Source of the DNA: Roseicella frigidaeris
GTDB taxonomy: Bacteria > Pseudomonadota > Alphaproteobacteria > Acetobacterales > Acetobacteraceae
Direction of reading: 5' to 3'
Length of the DNA stretch: 64,000 nt
Assembly (NCBI RefSeq): GCF_003258945.1
Contig: NZ_QLIX01000007.1
Coordinates: forward strand, 124,001-188,000
Position numbers and translations under genes: made by a program. Shown piece by piece: positions 43,657 through 51,402 of this stretch (position 1 is its first letter; each line of letters begins with the position of its first letter). Below the pieces are notes generated by a model. The model saw nothing but the letters and a program-made list of their open reading frames with translations. It did no database searches and was not told where the DNA came from.

Positions 43657-46202
43657 GGCACGGAGCACGCGACCGCCCACCCCTGATGCGGTGGGCCTGG
43701 CTGCTGATCATCCTGGTCGTGCCGGCTGTCCTGGCCCCGGCTCCCGGCCCGGCGCAGCCGGCGCCGCCGCCCGATCGCCGCATCGCGCTGGTGATCGGCA
43801 CCGGCACCTATCAGAGCGCGCCGGCCCTGGCGAACCCGGTGAACGACGCACGGGCGATCGGCGAGGCGCTGCGGCGCCTCAATTTCGAGGTCGACGAGGT
43901 CTACGACCCGGATTTCCGCAAGCTCACCCGCGCGGTGCGCGAGTTCGGCGTCAAGGCGCAGAAGGCCGATGTGGCGGTGGTCTACTATGCCGGCCATGGC
44001 GTGCAGGTGGGGCGGGAGAACTACCTGCTGCCCGCCGATGCGCGGCTGGAGCGCGAGCGCGACCTGCTCTACGAGGCCCTGCCCCTGGAGCTGATCCTCG
44101 GCGAGGCCTCGCAGGCGCGCAAGATCGGCATCGTCCTGCTCGATGCCTGCCGCAACAACCCCTTCGTCGACCGCATGTCGCGCGCGATGACCATCGCCGG
44201 CCGCGGCTCCGCCTCGCCCGGCCTCGCCCGCGTCGACAACGTGCCGCGCAACACCATGGTGGTGATGGCGACCAAGGCCGACCAGATCGCCGAGGATGGC
44301 GGCGGCGACCACAGCCCCTTCGCCGAGGCGCTGCTGGCGCATTTCCAGATCCCCGGCCTCGAGCTCAGCCTGTTCTTCCGCAGCCTGCGCGACACGGTGC
44401 TGCGCGCGACCGGCAACCGGCAGGAGCCCTACATCTTCAGCTCGCTCGGCGCCGAGCCCTTCTATTTCTATCCGCGGCCGCCCAACCGGCCGCCGGCGCT
44501 GGCCGCCATCCCGCCGCTCGAGCTGCGCGACAGCGCCGGGCCGACGCCGCTGCCCATCGCCCGCCCGACCGACCCGGACCAGGACCCGCTCTCCGTCCGC
44601 ATCACCGGCCTGCCCCGCTCGGGCGAGGTGCGGGTGGAGGGGCGCGCGGTCGCGCCCGGCGCAGTCTTCGCCGCCGACCGCTTCGCCGCCGCCACCTACA
44701 AGCCCGATGGCAGCGCCACCGGCCCGGTCGGCACGCTCGACATCCTGGTCGAGGACGGGCGCGGCGGCAGCGTCATGGGCAGCCTCGCCATCACCGTCCT
44801 GCCCTCCAACCGGCAGCCGCTGGTCGAGTCGCCGCGCAAGCTGCGCATCTTCACCGGCGGCCTCGAGATCGCCCGCCCCGAGGATCCGGACGGCGATGCG
44901 GTGACCGTGCTGGTCCGAGGCCTGCCGCGCGGCATCGTGCGCAACGGCGTCGCGGTGCTCCGCGGCGGCGAGCGGCTGCGGCCGGAGGAGCTGGCCGGGC
45001 TGGTCTACATCCCCGAGCCCGGCTTCACCGGCGCGGCGGGCAGCTTCGTCTACCAAGCCGAGGATGGCCGCGGCGGCAAGGCGGAGGGCACGCTCGAGAT
45101 CGAGGTGATGGACGCCGCGGAGGCGGCGGCGCAGCTGGCCGAGACGGCGCTGTGGGAAAGGCTGCGCAGCACCGGCCGGGCCGAGGATGTCGACGCCTTC
45201 CTCCGGCTCTACCCGAATTCGCGCTTCGCGGCGGCGGCGCAGCGCCGGCTGGCCGAGTTGCGCGGCCCGACCCAGCCCGGGGCGGCGCCGCAGCTTGCCC
45301 TCGCCACGCCCGCCCCGCCGCGCCCTGCCGCGCCGGCCCCGGCCGCCGCGCCATCGGCCGCGCCCGAGCCCGTCCAGGCGGCGCCCCGCACCGGCGCCGA
45401 CCGCATCGCCGGGTTGCAGACCCCACCGGTCCGCCCGGCGCCGGAGCCGCGCGCCATGCCGACGCCGCCCCCGGCCGCCGCAGCGGGCGGGAAGTATTTC
45501 CAGGACTGCCCGACCTGCCCCTGGATGGTGCGGCTGCCCGCCGGAACGCTGCAGATGGGCCATGGCGCCAGCGACGCCGCGGCAAGGCCGGTGCGCGCGG
45601 TGACGATCCGCGGCTTCGCGCTCGGGCAATTCCCGGTCACCGTCGCGGAATGGAAGGCCTGCGCCGCCCAGGGCGGCTGCGGCGCGCTGCCGCGCCTGGC
45701 CCTGGCCGAGGACAGCACGCCGCTGCACAACGTCAGCTGGGACGATGCGCAGCAATACCTCGCCTGGCTGTCCAAGGCGACCGGCCGCGCCTACCGGCTG
45801 CCGAGCGAGGCGGAATGGGAATACGCCGCCCGCGCCGGCACCCAGACGCGCTATTGGTGGGGCGACCAGCTCGGCGCCGGCCTGGCCAATTGCGCCGATT
45901 GCGGCGGCACGCAGGACCCGCGCGGGCCGATGCCGGTGGACAGCTTCCAGCCCAATGCCTTTGGCCTGCACGCCATGCTGGGCGGCGTGGCGCAATGGGT
46001 GCAGGATTGCTGGGTGCCGACCTACCAGGGCGCCCCGAATGACGGCTCGGCGCGCGAGCAGCGCAGCTGCATGCGGCGGGTGCTGCGCGGCGGCTCGTTC
46101 CGCTCCGGCCGCGACGAGATCCTGCCGGTGGCGCGCAATTTCTACGATGCGCCGGTGCGCTACCAGGCCAACGGCTTCCGCGTCGCGCGCAACCTCGACT
46201 GA
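43653..46202 (+). CDS. Caspase-like (C14) protease fused to FGE-sulfatase domain
   Basis: An 849-residue exported protein with a hydrophobic leader (13-33). A caspase/metacaspase-like domain spans about 43-270, with the catalytic dyad His115 (YYAGHGVQ) and Cys166 (LLDACRNNP). Two cadherin/Ig-like repeat stretches with PEDPDGDAVTV and VEDGRGGS follow (about 300-490), then a Pro/Ala-rich linker. From about 613 to the end is a formylglycine-generating-enzyme/SUMF1-like domain (RLPSEAEWEYAARAGTQTRYWWG, RVLRGGSFRSGRDE, GFRVARN). It overlaps the CsgG-like gene by 4 bp, so the two work together. It may process or organise exported subunits in the periplasm. Whether the FGE part modifies anything is unknown. 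Confidence 0.85.
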   Translation: MRHGARDRPPLMRWAWLLIILVVPAVLAPAPGPAQPAPPPDRRIALVIGTGTYQSAPALANPVNDARAIGEALRRLNFEVDEVYDPDFRKLTRAVREFGVKAQKADVAVVYYAGHGVQVGRENYLLPADARLERERDLLYEALPLELILGEASQARKIGIVLLDACRNNPFVDRMSRAMTIAGRGSASPGLARVDNVPRNTMVVMATKADQIAEDGGGDHSPFAEALLAHFQIPGLELSLFFRSLRDTVLRATGNRQEPYIFSSLGAEPFYFYPRPPNRPPALAAIPPLELRDSAGPTPLPIARPTDPDQDPLSVRITGLPRSGEVRVEGRAVAPGAVFAADRFAAATYKPDGSATGPVGTLDILVEDGRGGSVMGSLAITVLPSNRQPLVESPRKLRIFTGGLEIARPEDPDGDAVTVLVRGLPRGIVRNGVAVLRGGERLRPEELAGLVYIPEPGFTGAAGSFVYQAEDGRGGKAEGTLEIEVMDAAEAAAQLAETALWERLRSTGRAEDVDAFLRLYPNSRFAAAAQRRLAELRGPTQPGAAPQLALATPAPPRPAAPAPAAAPSAAPEPVQAAPRTGADRIAGLQTPPVRPAPEPRAMPTPPPAAAAGGKYFQDCPTCPWMVRLPAGTLQMGHGASDAAARPVRAVTIRGFALGQFPVTVAEWKACAAQGGCGALPRLALAEDSTPLHNVSWDDAQQYLAWLSKATGRAYRLPSEAEWEYAARAGTQTRYWWGDQLGAGLANCADCGGTQDPRGPMPVDSFQPNAFGLHAMLGGVAQWVQDCWVPTYQGAPNDGSAREQRSCMRRVLRGGSFRSGRDEILPVARNFYDAPVRYQANGFRVARNLD

Positions 46203-46224
46203 CCCCTTGGCGCCGGGCGCAAAC

Positions 46225-46255
46225 CTCCGCAAGGCCGCGAACGGGCCTTGCGGAG
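46225..46255. terminator. Strong hairpin between convergent genes
   Basis: CTCCGCAAGGCC (46225-46236) and GGCCTTGCGGAG (46244-46255) form a perfect 12-bp stem with a 7-nt loop. It sits between the caspase/FGE gene (stop 46202, plus) and a DUF4399 gene (stop 46296, minus). It is a likely bidirectional terminator, without a T-tract. Confidence 0.65.
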
Positions 46256-46295
46256 AAGGGCCAGGCCGCTTCCCGGCGCGCCTCGCGCCCGCGCC

Positions 46296-46835
46296 CTACT
46301 GCGTCTCGCGCGCCGCGGCCTGCGGCCGGCCCGGCCGCACCGTGATGGTGATGCGCTTCGACATCACCGGCGGGTCCTGCGGCACGTGGTCCGCATCGCC
46401 CATCAGCAATTGCAGGGTATGCGTCCCGGGCGGCAGCTCCAGCATCGTCTCGGTCTGGCCGAGGCCGAAATGCAGATGGTTGCGGTCGTTCGGGATCGGC
46501 TTGTTCAGGTCCGGCAGGTCGACATCGACCAGCAGGTGGTGGTGGCCGGTATTCGCCTTGGTGACGCCCGCGGGGGCGACGCCGAAATTGCGCGTGCCGA
46601 ACCAGACCTTGAAGCGGGTGCCATAGATCACCTGCCGGTCCTGCGGCCAGCCGATATAGACATAGGCGTCGGGCGGCGCGCTGCCGCGCTGCCGCGGCGC
46701 CTCGGCCGGCGGGGCGGCGGGAGCGGGAGCGGGGGCGGCGGCATCATGCGCATGGTCCGCCGGTTGGCCCTGGCTGCGCGCCGTGGCGGGAAGGGCGGCC
46801 GCGCCGAGCAGAAGGAGGCGTCGCGTGAAGGCCAT
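46296..46835 (-). CDS. DUF4399 secreted protein 1
   Basis: A 179-residue exported protein. The leader is FTRRLLLLGAAALPATARS (Tat-like RR), followed by a His/Ala/Pro linker (QPADHAHDAAAPAPAPAAPPAEAP). The DUF4399 domain covers about 60-170 with NTGHHHLLVDVDLPDLNKPIPND, HLHFGLGQTE, LPPGTHTLQLLMGDADHVPQDPP and VMSKRITITV. The clustered His residues (HHH, HLH, DH) suggest metal binding, but the family function is unknown to me. It is 14 bp behind a paralogue with about half its residues identical. It is part of the wider secreted-protein cluster by position. Confidence 0.85.
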   Translation of the reverse strand: MAFTRRLLLLGAAALPATARSQGQPADHAHDAAAPAPAPAAPPAEAPRQRGSAPPDAYVYIGWPQDRQVIYGTRFKVWFGTRNFGVAPAGVTKANTGHHHLLVDVDLPDLNKPIPNDRNHLHFGLGQTETMLELPPGTHTLQLLMGDADHVPQDPPVMSKRITITVRPGRPQAAARETQ

Positions 46836-46849
46836 GGCCTGTTTCCTCC

Positions 46850-47314
46850 TCAACCGCCGGGCGCCGGCAGGACGGTGACGGTGATCCGCTTGCTCATCAG
46901 CGGCGGATCGTGCGGCACATGGTTCTCGTCGCCGAGCAGCATCTGCAGCGTGTGCCGGCCCGGCGGCAGGTCGAGCCGCGCCTCGGTCTGGCCGAGGCCG
47001 AAATGCAGGTGGTTGCGGTCGTTCGGGATCGGCTTGTTCAGGTCCGGCAGGTCGACATCGATCAGCAGATGGTGGTGGCCGGTCATCGGCTTCTCGACGC
47101 CCGCCGGCGCGATGCCGCCCTCGCTCAGCCCCATGCGCACCCAGAAGCCGCCGCGCACCACCTGACCGTCGGCCGGCCAGATGATGTAGACTTTCGCAGT
47201 CTCCGGCATCGGGTGGCGCTGTGCCAGTGCCGTGGGTCCGGCCAGCAGCAAGGCGGTGCCGAGGCCGGCTCCCAACCCTGCCCCCAGCCTTGCGAGGAGT
47301 TGCGCGCGCGTCAT
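46850..47314 (-). CDS. DUF4399 secreted protein 2
   Basis: A 154-residue exported paralogue of the following gene product. The leader is QLLARLGAGLGAGLGTALLLAGPTALAQ. The DUF4399 core is almost word for word that of its partner (MTGHHHLLIDVDLPDLNKPIPND, HLHFGLGQTEARLDLPPG, GDENHVPHDPPLMSKRITVTV), so the pair arose by tandem duplication. It lacks the His/Pro linker. ATG 47314 was preferred for spacing from GGGGGA; an in-frame ATG at 47323 is the alternative. The upstream region holds a GCAACA/TGTTGC dyad and a CRP-like palindrome shared with the divergent DUF4384 gene. Confidence 0.85.
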   Translation of the reverse strand: MTRAQLLARLGAGLGAGLGTALLLAGPTALAQRHPMPETAKVYIIWPADGQVVRGGFWVRMGLSEGGIAPAGVEKPMTGHHHLLIDVDLPDLNKPIPNDRNHLHFGLGQTEARLDLPPGRHTLQMLLGDENHVPHDPPLMSKRITVTVLPAPGG

Positions 47315-47355
47315 CCTGGACATCCCCCTTCTGCCTGCGGCTCCCGGCGTGGCCC

Positions 47356-47372
47356 GCAACACTGCATGTTGC
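47356..47372. other. Small inverted repeat in divergent promoter
   Basis: GCAACA-N5-TGTTGC lies about 40 bp upstream of the second DUF4399 gene start. It could be an operator for that gene. The evidence is only the perfect 6-bp symmetry and the position. Confidence 0.3.
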
Positions 47373-47435
47373 AACGGACTGCACGCCGCGGTGCCTGGGA
47401 ATTCAAGGAAAGTTTGCGGGAACCTCGCGGCGGGC

Positions 47436-47455
47436 GCTGTGAAGCAGCTCACAGC
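47436..47455. promoter_or_regulatory. Perfect CRP-type palindrome
   Basis: GCTGTGA-N6-TCACAGC has perfect 7-bp arms and contains the full CRP consensus TGTGA-N6-TCACA. Its centre is about 57 bp before the DUF4384 gene start (47502) and about 131 bp before the divergent DUF4399 gene. The bound regulator is inferred to be a CRP/FNR-superfamily protein; none is encoded in the window. Confidence 0.6.
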
Positions 47456-47501
47456 ACCCGAAGGCGGAACGGCGCAGGCTGCGCGGATGAGGAGATTGGC
47501 C

Positions 47502-48650
47502 ATGATGCTGCGAAGGCTTCCGGCGATCGCCACGGCGCTGCTGCTCGGCTGGACCATGGCGGGCGCGGCGCGGGCGGCGGAGAGCGCGGTGCTGCTGGGC
47601 GCGACGGCGCCAGGCTATGCCCCCGGCATGGTGCTCGGCGCCAGCGACCGGCTGGCGGTGCCCGAAGGCGCCAGCGTCACGCTGCTGCTGCGCTCCGGGC
47701 AGATGCTGCGGCTGCGCGGCCCGCTCGAGACCGCGCTCGACCGTATCGAGCCGGTGCGGCCGGATGGCTCCGCCGCCGCCCTGGCCGAGGCCTTCCGCCT
47801 GCGCGGCATCGATGCCAGCGCCATCGGCGCGACGCGCGCCGCCGCCCTCGGCCGCCGCGCGCCGCGGCCGGCCGAGGTGGCGGTGGAGCTCGAACGCTCC
47901 GGCACCTGGTGCGTCGGCGGCGCCGACACCGTCTGGCTGGCGCGCCCCGCGACCGAGCCGGCGGAGCTTGGCCTGCGCCGCCGTGGCAATCTCCGCCGCA
48001 TCGCCTGGCCCACCGGCGCGCCGCGCGTCGAATGGCCCGCCGACCTGCCGATCGAGGATGGCGACGCCTTCGAGGTGCTGGCGGATGGCCAGAAGCGGGC
48101 GACGCTCACCTTCCGCACCCTGCCGGCCGCGTCAGGCAGCGAGGGCGCGGAGATCGCCGAGGGCATGCTGCTTGGCTGCCGCGAACAGAACGAGGCGGCG
48201 CTGCGCCGCCTCGCCCGGGCCAGCCTCGCGCCCGAGCTCTGGCTGAGCACCGAGCGCGGCCGCGCGCCCATCTATGCGCCGGGCGAGCGGATCGGCCTGG
48301 TGGCGATGGCCGATGCCGATGGCTGGCTCTACTGCGTCTCGACCCGCGCCGATGGCAGCGCCGTCGCAGTCTTCCCGGCCGGGGCGACGGGCGGCGCGCG
48401 CCTGCCGGCCGGCCTGCCGGAGCGCCTGCCCGGCCCGCGCCAGGCGAACCCGCTGCAGGCCGGTCCGCGCGGGATGCAGGAGGTCTCCTGCTGGCTCGCC
48501 GACCGCGATATCGGGCCGGAGCTGCCGCATGCGCTGCTCGATGCCGCCGGCACGCGCCTGCCGGAGCGGCTGGCCGCCGACATCCCCGGCGCTTTCGCCG
48601 GCATCGGCGGCCGCATGGCGCGCGCCACGCTGTCGATCCGGGTGGAGTGA
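47502..48650 (+). CDS. DUF4384-domain secreted protein
   Basis: A 382-residue exported protein with a leader ending AGAARA (about residue 26). The first part has VLGASDRLAVPEGASVTLLLRSGQMLRLRGP, which resembles the start of surface or FecR-like beta-sandwich domains. The second part (about 245-335) is DUF4384-like (RAPIYAPGERIGLVAMADADGWLYCVSTRADGSAVAVFP), matching the C-terminal module of the CsgG-like lipoprotein encoded 4 kb upstream. Three cysteines are present in the mature chain. ATG 47502 follows GAGGAG; an ATG at 47487 is in frame. A perfect CRP-type palindrome precedes it. It is probably a partner of the curli-like system. Confidence 0.75.
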   Translation: MMLRRLPAIATALLLGWTMAGAARAAESAVLLGATAPGYAPGMVLGASDRLAVPEGASVTLLLRSGQMLRLRGPLETALDRIEPVRPDGSAAALAEAFRLRGIDASAIGATRAAALGRRAPRPAEVAVELERSGTWCVGGADTVWLARPATEPAELGLRRRGNLRRIAWPTGAPRVEWPADLPIEDGDAFEVLADGQKRATLTFRTLPAASGSEGAEIAEGMLLGCREQNEAALRRLARASLAPELWLSTERGRAPIYAPGERIGLVAMADADGWLYCVSTRADGSAVAVFPAGATGGARLPAGLPERLPGPRQANPLQAGPRGMQEVSCWLADRDIGPELPHALLDAAGTRLPERLAADIPGAFAGIGGRMARATLSIRVE

Positions 48651-48663
48651 GGCCGACGGCGCC

Positions 48664-50187
48664 TCAGCAGGGTTCGATCAGACGCTTGCGGCCGGTGCGC
48701 GCCGGCGGCGCCGGCAGGCCCCGGAGCACCCGGGCGAGGGTCCCGCGCGTCTCGGCCGGGTCGATGACGTCGTCATAGGCGAAGCGGCCGGCGACCTCGA
48801 GCGCGGTGTTGTAGGCGCGCAGCTCCTCGGTGCGGCGGCGGTGCAGCATGGCGCGCTCGGCCGGGTCCTCCACCGCGGCGAGTTCCTGGCGGTGGATGAT
48901 GCTGGCCGCGCCCTCCAGCCCCATGCCGCCGAACTCGGCGGTCGGCCAGGCGAGCAGGATGCTCGGATGCAGCGGCCGCGAGCCCATGATGTAGTAGCCG
49001 AGGCCATAGGCCTTGCGCAGCACCACGGTCAGCAGCGGGATGCTGGCATTGGCCAGCGCCGTCAGCATGCGGGCGCTGCGGCGGACGAGGCCGGTCTTCT
49101 CGATCTCCGGCCCCACCATCAGCCCCGGCGTGTCGCAGAGCACCAGCAGCGGGATGTCGAAGGCATCGCAGATCTGGATGAAGCGCGCCGCCTTGTCGGC
49201 CGCCGGCCCGTCGATGGCGCCGGCGAGGAACATCGGCTGGTTGGCGATGACGCCGACCGCCCGGCCCTCGATCCGCAGCAGCGCCGTCACCATGGCGCGG
49301 CCATGGCCGGCTTTCAGCTCCAGCACGCTGCCCCGGTCGGCGAGGCCCTGGATCACCTTGCGCACGTCATAGGCGCGCCGCGGGCTCTCCGGCACGATGT
49401 CCCGCAGCGCGGCCGGGTCGGGCGCCTCGCCCGGCGCGGCGGGCGGGCCGAAATAGCCGAGATACTGCCGCGCCGCCGCGATCGCCGCCGCCTCGTCCTC
49501 CACCACCAGGTCCACCGCGCCGGAGGCGGCATGCACGGCGGCCGGGCCGATCTCCTCCGGCGTCAGCTTCAGGCCGAGCGCCGCCTCGACCAGCGGCGGC
49601 CCGGCCATGCCCATGCAGGCCTCGCGCGTCGCGATCAGCAGGTCGCACATGCCGGCGAGGTTGGCGTGGCCGGCGAAGGCGCGGCCGGGGACGATGCCGA
49701 TGGTCGGCACCAGGCCGGAGAGCCGCGCGAAGGTGACGAAGGTGGCGGAGGCGCCACGGCCCTCCACCTTCATGTCGTGCGGCCGCGCGCCGCCGCCATC
49801 CAGCCAGCAGACCACCGGCAGCCGGTGCTGCTCGGCATGCGCCAGCATGCGGCTGATCTTCGCATGGTTGTTGGCGCTCTGCGTGCCGGCATGGACGGTG
49901 TAGTCATAGGCCACGATGTCGACGGCGCGGCCGCCCATCTGCGCCATGCCCATGACGAGGCCATCGGCGGCGCCCGCCATGCCGGCCAGCGCCGGGCGCA
50001 CCAGCCCGCCATATTCGACGAAGCTGTCGGGATCGGCGAGGCCGGCGATGGCCTCCCGCGCCGTCCAGCGGCCGCGCCGCCGCTGCTTCGCCACCGCCTC
50101 CGGCCGCGCCGCGTCGAGGATCGCCGCCCGCGCCTGCAACACCGCCTGCAACGCCGGACGCTGCCCGCCGCCCTCGCCATCCGCCAT
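48664..50187 (-). CDS. Acyl-CoA carboxylase carboxyltransferase subunit 1
   Basis: A 507-residue carboxyltransferase of the propionyl-/methylcrotonyl-CoA carboxylase beta type, with both N-terminal (VCWLDGGGARPHDM, GRAFAGHANLAGMCDLLIATREACMGMAGPPLV) and C-terminal (NQPMFLAGAIDGPAADKAARFIQICDAFDIPLLVLCDTPGLMVG) crotonase-like halves. It transfers carboxylate between biotin and an acyl-CoA. ATG 50187 has GGAG at 9 nt; a GTG at 50205 would overlap the upstream stop. It is in a two-gene unit with a Bug protein, divergent from the larger operon that holds a second carboxyltransferase and a carrier protein. No biotin carboxylase lies nearby. Confidence 0.87.
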   Translation of the reverse strand: MADGEGGGQRPALQAVLQARAAILDAARPEAVAKQRRRGRWTAREAIAGLADPDSFVEYGGLVRPALAGMAGAADGLVMGMAQMGGRAVDIVAYDYTVHAGTQSANNHAKISRMLAHAEQHRLPVVCWLDGGGARPHDMKVEGRGASATFVTFARLSGLVPTIGIVPGRAFAGHANLAGMCDLLIATREACMGMAGPPLVEAALGLKLTPEEIGPAAVHAASGAVDLVVEDEAAAIAAARQYLGYFGPPAAPGEAPDPAALRDIVPESPRRAYDVRKVIQGLADRGSVLELKAGHGRAMVTALLRIEGRAVGVIANQPMFLAGAIDGPAADKAARFIQICDAFDIPLLVLCDTPGLMVGPEIEKTGLVRRSARMLTALANASIPLLTVVLRKAYGLGYYIMGSRPLHPSILLAWPTAEFGGMGLEGAASIIHRQELAAVEDPAERAMLHRRRTEELRAYNTALEVAGRFAYDDVIDPAETRGTLARVLRGLPAPPARTGRKRLIEPC

Positions 50188-50201
50188 GCCGTCCCGCTCC
50201 G

Positions 50202-51161
50202 TCACTGCGCCCGGATATCCGCGGCCTGGATCACGCCGCGAAAGGTGGCGCGGTTCTCCTCCATCAGCGCGTTCAGCGCCGCCGAATCCGCGAAGCGCGG
50301 CACCAGCCCGTTCTCCATGAACTTCTCCCGCACCCGCGGCTCCTCCACCGCCTGCCGCACCGCCGCCTCCCACCGCCCGATGACGCTCTCCGGCAGGCCG
50401 CGCGGAGCGCAGAGGCCGAACCAGGCATAGGTCTCGAAGCCCGGCACGTCGCGGGCGATCAGCGGCACATCGGGGAAGAAGGTCTGCGCCAGCGGATCGC
50501 CGAGGCCGATCAGCCGCAGGCTGCCCTGGCGGATCTGCCCGATGGTGTCGCCGAGATTGGTGATGGTGAAGCCGATGCGCCCGCTGACGAGGTCGAGCAG
50601 CGCCGGCTGCGAGCCGCGATAGGGCACGTGCACCATGTCCGTGCCGGTCTTCTGCTTCAGCAGCTCGGTCGAGAGGTGCTGCACCGAGCCGATGCCGGGC
50701 GAGGCGTAGCCGATCTGCCCCGGCGCCTGCCGCGCGGCGGCGAGGATGTCGTTGACGCCGTGCCAGGGGCTGTCCGGCGACACCACCAGCCCGAAGGTGG
50801 TGCGGGCCATCATGGCGAGGCCGATCAGCTCCTTCGCCGGGTTCACCGGCAGGCGCAGGCCGGGCAGCTCGGTGACGATGGTCATGTTGCCGGTGGTGCA
50901 GAACAGCACGGTATGGCCGTCCGGCGCGCTTTTCGCCGCCGCCTCGGCCGCGACCAGGCCATTCGCCCCGGTGCGGTTCTCGACCACGACCGGCTGGCCG
51001 AACCGGGGCGAGACGGCCTCGGCCAGCAGCCGCGCCGCGATGTCGCCCGAGCCGCCCGGGGCGAAGCCGTAGAGCATGCGCACCGGGCGGTCCGGGAATT
51101 CCGCCCGCGCCAGGCCGCTCCAGAGCAGCCATGCCATGGCGATGCCGAAGACTGCCCGCAT
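50202..51161 (-). CDS. Bug-family substrate-binding protein 2
   Basis: A 319-residue periplasmic binding protein with a short leader (RAVFGIAMAWLLWSGLARA) and Bug hallmarks: RPVRMLYGFAPGGSGDIAAR, PVVVENRTGANG and YASPGIGSVQHLSTELL. It is first in the minus-strand unit with a carboxyltransferase, 14 bp apart, so the ligand is probably the acid that the CoA ligase and carboxylase of this locus use. No TctA/TctB genes are nearby. Confidence 0.9.
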   Translation of the reverse strand: MRAVFGIAMAWLLWSGLARAEFPDRPVRMLYGFAPGGSGDIAARLLAEAVSPRFGQPVVVENRTGANGLVAAEAAAKSAPDGHTVLFCTTGNMTIVTELPGLRLPVNPAKELIGLAMMARTTFGLVVSPDSPWHGVNDILAAARQAPGQIGYASPGIGSVQHLSTELLKQKTGTDMVHVPYRGSQPALLDLVSGRIGFTITNLGDTIGQIRQGSLRLIGLGDPLAQTFFPDVPLIARDVPGFETYAWFGLCAPRGLPESVIGRWEAAVRQAVEEPRVREKFMENGLVPRFADSAALNALMEENRATFRGVIQAADIRAQ

Positions 51162-51247
51162 CGGCCCTTCCTCCCCCGCCCCGCCTTGCCATGGCGGGCC
51201 CTTCTGCCGCCATCCTGCCGGGGCGCGCCGGCGGCGCCAAGAGATAC

Positions 51248-51265
51248 TTGCTAGTTGACCAGCAA
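51248..51265. promoter_or_regulatory. TetR-type operator-like dyad
   Basis: TTGCTAGTTGACCAGCAA has paired TTGCT/AGCAA arms and GT/AC inside, giving 14 of 18 symmetric positions, in an AT-richer patch of the 241-bp divergent region between the Bug/carboxyltransferase unit (start 51161) and the CoA-ligase operon (start 51403). The TetR encoded at 56668 in that operon is the obvious candidate to bind it. Confidence 0.5.
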
Positions 51266-51402
51266 AATACCTAGGCTTGCACAAGCGGCCGCCAGGGCAG
51301 ATCGCGGTGGAACCGGGGCGCCGGAAGCGCAGCCCAGCCCCGCCATCGGCACGCCGGAGCAGGCCGCCGGGGAGGAACGCCGTGCCATGACGGAGCGCCG
51401 AG

